NCBI GenBank assembly: GCA_018402585.1
Contig: JAGYIO010000008.1
Coordinates: forward strand, 20,527-84,526
Direction: 5' to 3'
From: Chthoniobacterales bacterium
Lineage (GTDB): Bacteria; Verrucomicrobiota; Verrucomicrobiia; Chthoniobacterales; JACTMZ01
Length of the DNA: 64,000 nt
Position numbers and translations under genes: made by a program. Below, piece after piece: positions 62,133 through 64,000 of the stretch. The notes below the pieces were generated by a model, which was given only the letters and a program-made list of their open reading frames with translations, ran no database searches and was not told the origin of the DNA. The first letter of the stretch is position 1; each line of letters opens with the position of its first letter.

Positions 62133-62531
62133 ATGAAAGAAACGCTGCCCTATGGTAATATCACCGAAGCGGTCATCGGCGGCGCCTTTGAAGTGCATCG
62201 CATCCTCGGCTATGGATTTCTCGAAGCCGTTTATCGTAATGCCATGGCCGTGGAGTTGCGCCACCGAGGGTTTCGCGCCGAGATGGAGAAGCGTCTCGAG
62301 GTGCATTACAAGTCGGAGCCGGTGGGGCTATACATAGCCGATCTGCTCATTGATGACTCCGTGCTCGTCGAACTCAAAGTCGCTGAGGCCTACCGGTCTG
62401 TCGATGAAGCGCAGTTGCTCAATGAATTGGCAGCGACACAAAAGCCAGTCGGACTGCTCATCAACTTCGGTCGCCGCAAAGTTGAGTTCAAAAGGCTTGC
62501 GTGGAACCTGGGTGAGACGATCGATTTTTAG
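62133..62531 (+). CDS. GxxExxY family protein
   Basis: A 132-residue protein with the defining motif GYGFLEAVYRNAMAVEL (GxxExxY) and the nuclease-like core of this family: KSEPVGLYIADLLIDDSVLV, ELKVAEAYRSVDEAQLLNEL, PVGLLINFGRRKVEFKRL. The D...E-x-K arrangement (DLLIDDSVLVELK) fits a PDDEXK-type fold. These proteins are very common near repeats in Planctomycetes and Verrucomicrobia; their function is unknown. A GATAAAA repeat precedes it. Confidence 0.88.
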   Translation: MKETLPYGNITEAVIGGAFEVHRILGYGFLEAVYRNAMAVELRHRGFRAEMEKRLEVHYKSEPVGLYIADLLIDDSVLVELKVAEAYRSVDEAQLLNELAATQKPVGLLINFGRRKVEFKRLAWNLGETIDF

Positions 62532-62540
62532 TTTCCACCG

Positions 62541-62720
62541 TTGCCGGCTGCGGTCCGCAACCGGAAAAACATCCTCTTCCATCTTCCCCCATCGGTGGCT
62601 CGCCTTTCCCTCCGCGCCCTCCGCGCCCTCCGCGTGAGCTTCCTCCTCCCCCTTAGGCGGCTGCGGTCCGCAGCCGGCAAAACATCCTCTTCCATCTTCC
62701 CCCATCGGTGGCTCGCCTTT
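62541..62720 (+). repeat. Two consecutive hairpin-plus-tract modules
   Basis: Module one (62541-62640): CCGGCTGCGG t CCGCAACCGG, then the ACATCCTCTTCCATCTTCCC tract and CCTCCGCGCCCTCCGCGCCC. Module two (62656-62720): GGCTGCGG t CCGCAGCC with the same tract. The CTTAG at 62652-62656, between them, matches the flank of CTTAG element copy 3 without an insertion. The 338-bp gap also has a heptamer tract (62748-62768) and a palindrome copy (62797-62812). Confidence 0.75.
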
Positions 62721-62869
62721 CTCCTCCCTCCACTTCGCTCCGACATCCACCATTCAACATTAAACATTTCCACTACCCCCCCCTTCCTCGTCAGTTTAGT
62801 CGCCGCGGCGACCGGCCTCCGCCCCCCAGCTTGCCACCCCATCTTGAGGCCACTATTCATACCTACGTC

Positions 62870-63190
62870 ATGGCTCCACAAATCCAGAACGCTCTAGAAA
62901 CGAACGAGCCCCGTGTCGTTGGCCTTTGCCAAAAACTCTCGGTTCGCGAACTCCGGCTTTTTGGATCAGCCGCCACCGGGTCATACAACCCTGAAACGAG
63001 CGACGTGGATATCGTTGTCACCTTCCATGACCACGACCAGCCGGGTATTGCCGAGAGATACATGACCCTCGCCGAAGGATTGGAAGACATCTTCCATCGA
63101 CCCGTCGACCTCTTGACCGACCGCTCCATTCGCAACCCGATCTTTCGTCGGATCATCGACCAAACCAGCCGCCAAATTTATGCTGCCTGA
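62870..63190 (+). CDS. MNT-type minimal nucleotidyltransferase (antitoxin of HepT)
   Basis: A 106-residue protein from ATG 62870. The nucleotidyltransferase signature is LRLFGSAATGSYNPETSDVD with the following IVV strand (GS-x10-DxD). In MNT/HepT modules this enzyme AMPylates a Tyr of the HEPN toxin and neutralises it. Its stop overlaps the HepT start by 11 nt. The track's longer start reads through repeats. Confidence 0.9.
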   Translation: MAPQIQNALETNEPRVVGLCQKLSVRELRLFGSAATGSYNPETSDVDIVVTFHDHDQPGIAERYMTLAEGLEDIFHRPVDLLTDRSIRNPIFRRIIDQTSRQIYAA

Positions 63191-63515
63191 AAGCAGCAAG
63201 TTACTCCTCGACATCCAGCAAGCGCTGCAGGACATCTCCCGCTTTACCCGGGGAAAAGATTTAGTGTCCTACCAAGCCGACGCCATGTGTCGTGCCGCCG
63301 TGGAAAGAAAATTCGAGATCATTGGTGAAGCATGTGTCCGGCTGCGCGAACGTTTCCCCGAGACCTACGAAAAACTGCCCGATGCGCCTCGTATCGTGGG
63401 ATTTCGCAACCGCATCATTCATGGATACGACGACGTGGACGACGCCATTGTTTGAGATGTTGTCACCGGCAAGCTTCCTGATTTATCGGCGCAAGTAGAC
63501 CTGCTGTTGCCATAA
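63180..63515 (+). pseudogene. HepT-like HEPN ribonuclease toxin with a premature TGA
   Basis: MLPESSKLLLDIQQALQDIS opens a HEPN domain; VERKFEIIGEACVRLRERFP and GFRNRIIHGYDDVDDAIV follow, including the RNase motif R-x4-H as RNRIIH and the Tyr of HGYD that is AMPylated in characterised systems. The frame then meets TGA at 63453, where relatives usually have Trp, and continues for 19 codons (DVVTGKLPDLSAQVDLLLP) to TAA at 63513. So the toxin is 91 instead of about 111 residues; it may be an inactive allele or a sequencing error. Confidence 0.8.
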
Positions 63516-64000
63516 ACACTCATCCTCCCGCGCCCTCCGCGTGAGACCCTTCTGATTCTAGCTTCGTTACGTTGCCTCGCTCGCGCCCCGCGTGCTCTCC
63601 AACCTTCATGATTTAGTCGCCGTGGCGACCCTTCCCACCTTCCCACGTTGATCTCGCCCGCTGGCGAGCCCGCTTCGCGGCTGTCGCTTCGCTCCAGTCT
63701 GTTTGGTCGCCGCGGCGACCTATCTCCGGCTTCGCCTCCGGTTCGCTCCGCTCGGCTCCCACTTTTTAACCTTCCCACTTTTTACCGCAGCGCCCGACTC
63801 CGACTCCCACCTTCATACCTTCCCACTTTTTAACCTTCCCACTTTTGTACCGCAGGCATGGCCCGCTCTCCCACGTTGCCCTCGTCAGTTTAGTCGCCGC
63901 GGCGACCCTCACGCTGTTTGCCTTAGGGCCATCTACACTTTGTTCCGGTTCCGGCCTTCGGCCTCCGACTCCCACCTTCATACCTTCGCACCTTCATACC
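63516..64000. repeat. Terminal repeat region
   Basis: No gene. Palindrome copies at 63612, 63698 and 63893 (TAGTCGCCGCGGCGACC-like); octamer tracts around 63755-63790 and 63805-63850 (ACCTTCCC, ACTTTTTA and similar words); CCTCCGCGTGAG fragment at 63535. At 63922-63926 a CTTAG followed by GGGCCATCTACACTTTGTTC matches the right flank of CTTAG element copy 1 but lacks an element. Confidence 0.7.

Noticed and set aside
61896-62306. 136-residue minus-strand ORF opposite the GxxExxY gene start
   Set aside because: Half repeat sequence, half antisense of a recognised gene.

Overview
The window looks like a chromosome fragment of a high-GC Verrucomicrobiota bacterium, probably near Opitutae (inference). 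Supporting evidence: a type II secretion/pilin-like protein with the FTLIELLVV leader and a C-terminal ADGH motif; a complete Alternative Complex III locus; pervasive 4-bp start/stop overlaps (ATGA, GTGA); frequent GTG starts; and PVC-style intergenic repeats of the 'GTGVPPV...GRDGRAP' translated type. No rRNA, tRNA or CRISPR array was seen.

Layout. 1-7 kb (minus): a lamin-tail-like secreted protein, pilin-like protein, phytase-like esterase, UvrD/PcrA helicase, D,D-carboxypeptidase, TPR protein and ProC. 7.2-8.1 kb (plus): EamA-type exporter. 8.2-13.4 kb (minus): a coupled chain DnaJ/CbpA, YhaM-like nuclease, C39-like protease, DUF362, squalene/phytoene synthase. 13.5-18.6 kb (plus): serS-tilS and a LytS/LytR-type two-component pair. 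18.7-27.9 kb (plus): purA-uppS-NtrC-like regulator-pabC-mfd-surA-pdxA, chained by GTGA overlaps. 28-32 kb: cysH, a large unknown lipoprotein and a PfkB kinase.

32-50.2 kb (minus) is one long respiratory locus. In transcription order it holds actABCDEF (quinol:cytochrome c reductase), a one-TM protein, ccoS-ccoN-ccoO and a one-heme CcoP-like cytochrome, ctaC-ctaD (aa3-type oxidase), ctaA-ctaB (heme A synthesis), a 38-residue one-TM protein missed by the ORF track, ctaE, SCO1, a 78-residue protein and DUF420/CtaM. It thus carries a quinol oxidoreductase, two heme-copper oxidases and their assembly factors.

From about 50.3 kb onward the character changes: gene density falls and intergenic DNA fills with repeats. 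Genes here are a DUF192 protein, two glycosyltransferases, a GmhA-like isomerase, Phd/VapC, a polyvalent-type kinase-like protein, a GbsR/MarR regulator, a GxxExxY protein and an MNT/HepT pair whose HepT has an in-frame stop. The most interesting material is the repeats: (i) a 217-bp element with 14-bp perfect terminal inverted repeats and CTTAG on both sides, present in three near-identical copies plus relics, with two sites in the same window that look unoccupied, and one copy nested inside an IS481 element; (ii) a 276-bp TA-flanked inverted-repeat element disrupting a small gene; (iii) a hairpin-plus-tract module whose hairpin sequence varies while pairing is kept; (iv) a GTCGCCGCGGCGAC palindrome family; (v) degenerate tandem repeats with 7-, 8- and 9-bp periods.
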